Shown piece by piece: positions 63,875 to 64,000 of a stretch of 64,000 bases of DNA. The notes beneath the pieces are model-generated. The model was not told where the DNA came from and ran no database searches. It saw only the letters and a list, made by a program, of their open reading frames with translations. Within the stretch, counting starts at the first letter, position 1. Every line of letters begins with the position of its first letter. Origin of the DNA: Neonectria sp. B-13. Taxonomy: Eukaryota > Ascomycota > Sordariomycetes > Hypocreales > Nectriaceae. The stretch lies in contig NOKP01000006.1 of NCBI GenBank assembly GCA_002682825.1, positions 248,001 to 312,000 on the forward strand, read 5' to 3'. The translations under genes and the position numbers were made by a program.

Positions 63875-64000
63875 CTTGGTGCAGTAAACTAGTTCCTTGG
63901 ATAAAAGAGAACACACCGCGGGCGCGAGGCTGTAGTCGATGTGCGCGGTTGTAGGCAGGTGAGGGTTTGGTAAATAGGCGTAGGCGCCTTTGTTGTGAAT
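63875..64000. other. right edge, upstream region of the helicase-like gene
   Basis: Pyrimidine/purine-mixed sequence before the start codon on the minus strand. No gene is seen to cross the right edge. Confidence 0.3.

Noticed and set aside
1..64000. CRISPR arrays, bacterial operons, insertion sequences
   Set aside because: The sequence is fungal nuclear DNA with spliceosomal introns; no spaced identical repeats of CRISPR type and no transposase frames were seen.

Overview
The window is a stretch of chromosome from a filamentous ascomycete, most likely a Sordariomycete (Hypocreales or a close relative). The evidence is eukaryotic: short introns of 43-76 bases with GT..CTAAC/CTGAC..AG signals, Zn2Cys6 regulators, a Celp0028-like secreted effector, an aspartic protease, DUF1275 and SulP membrane proteins, and a fungal oxalate decarboxylase. 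No tRNA, rRNA, CRISPR array or intact transposon was recognised. All exon joins were made by hand from splice signals and reading frame; several protein-coding genes (for example the 4-exon Cys-rich protein and the 5-exon transporter) only appear once introns are removed.

Layout. 1-4.4 kb: the start of a truncated gene at the left edge, then gene-poor DNA. 4.4-8.4 kb: three secreted proteins, namely a Celp0028-type effector candidate, a small 8-cysteine protein and an acidic protein with four EF-loop-like repeats. 9.3-15.3 kb: a secreted M28B glutamate-carboxypeptidase-like enzyme, an alpha/beta-barrel (ABM-like) protein with a His-rich tail and a secreted pepsin-type protease. 16.3-27.5 kb: CocE-type hydrolase, NYN-domain protein, a broken gene relic, metallo-beta-lactamase lactonase, DmpA/P1 aminopeptidase and a PPP-type phosphatase with a GC-AG intron. 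28.6-37.7 kb: a carbohydrate block of a secreted six-hairpin glycosidase followed by a MAL-type cluster (GH13 alpha-glucosidase, divergent sugar permease, Zn2Cys6 regulator). The shared promoter of the glucosidase and permease holds three CGG-N5-CCG palindromes. 38.7-48.7 kb: secreted protein of unknown function, a relic-rich gap, sulfate permease, DUF1275 protein and secreted oxalate decarboxylase. 48.7-52.6 kb: AT-rich, gene-poor DNA around one unknown gene.

52.6-61.1 kb is the most interesting part. Four adjacent genes encode a Dal5/ACS-type major facilitator, a mitochondrial tricarboxylate carrier, a Zn2Cys6 regulator and a PrpF-family isomerase. The set of carrier, PrpF-type aconitate isomerase, transporter and regulator matches the logic of the Ustilago itaconate cluster (Mtt1, Adi1, Itp1, Ria1), but no decarboxylase is present within the window. 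This suggests a cluster that makes, exports or consumes an aconitate isomer such as trans-aconitate. Between the regulator and the isomerase lies a striking array of seven TTCCCG-N3-TTCCCG pairs, and related CGGGA/TCCCG elements occur in the other two intergenic regions of the cluster.

The window ends with a 727-residue protein whose middle region looks like a DEAH-helicase core that has lost its catalytic motifs.
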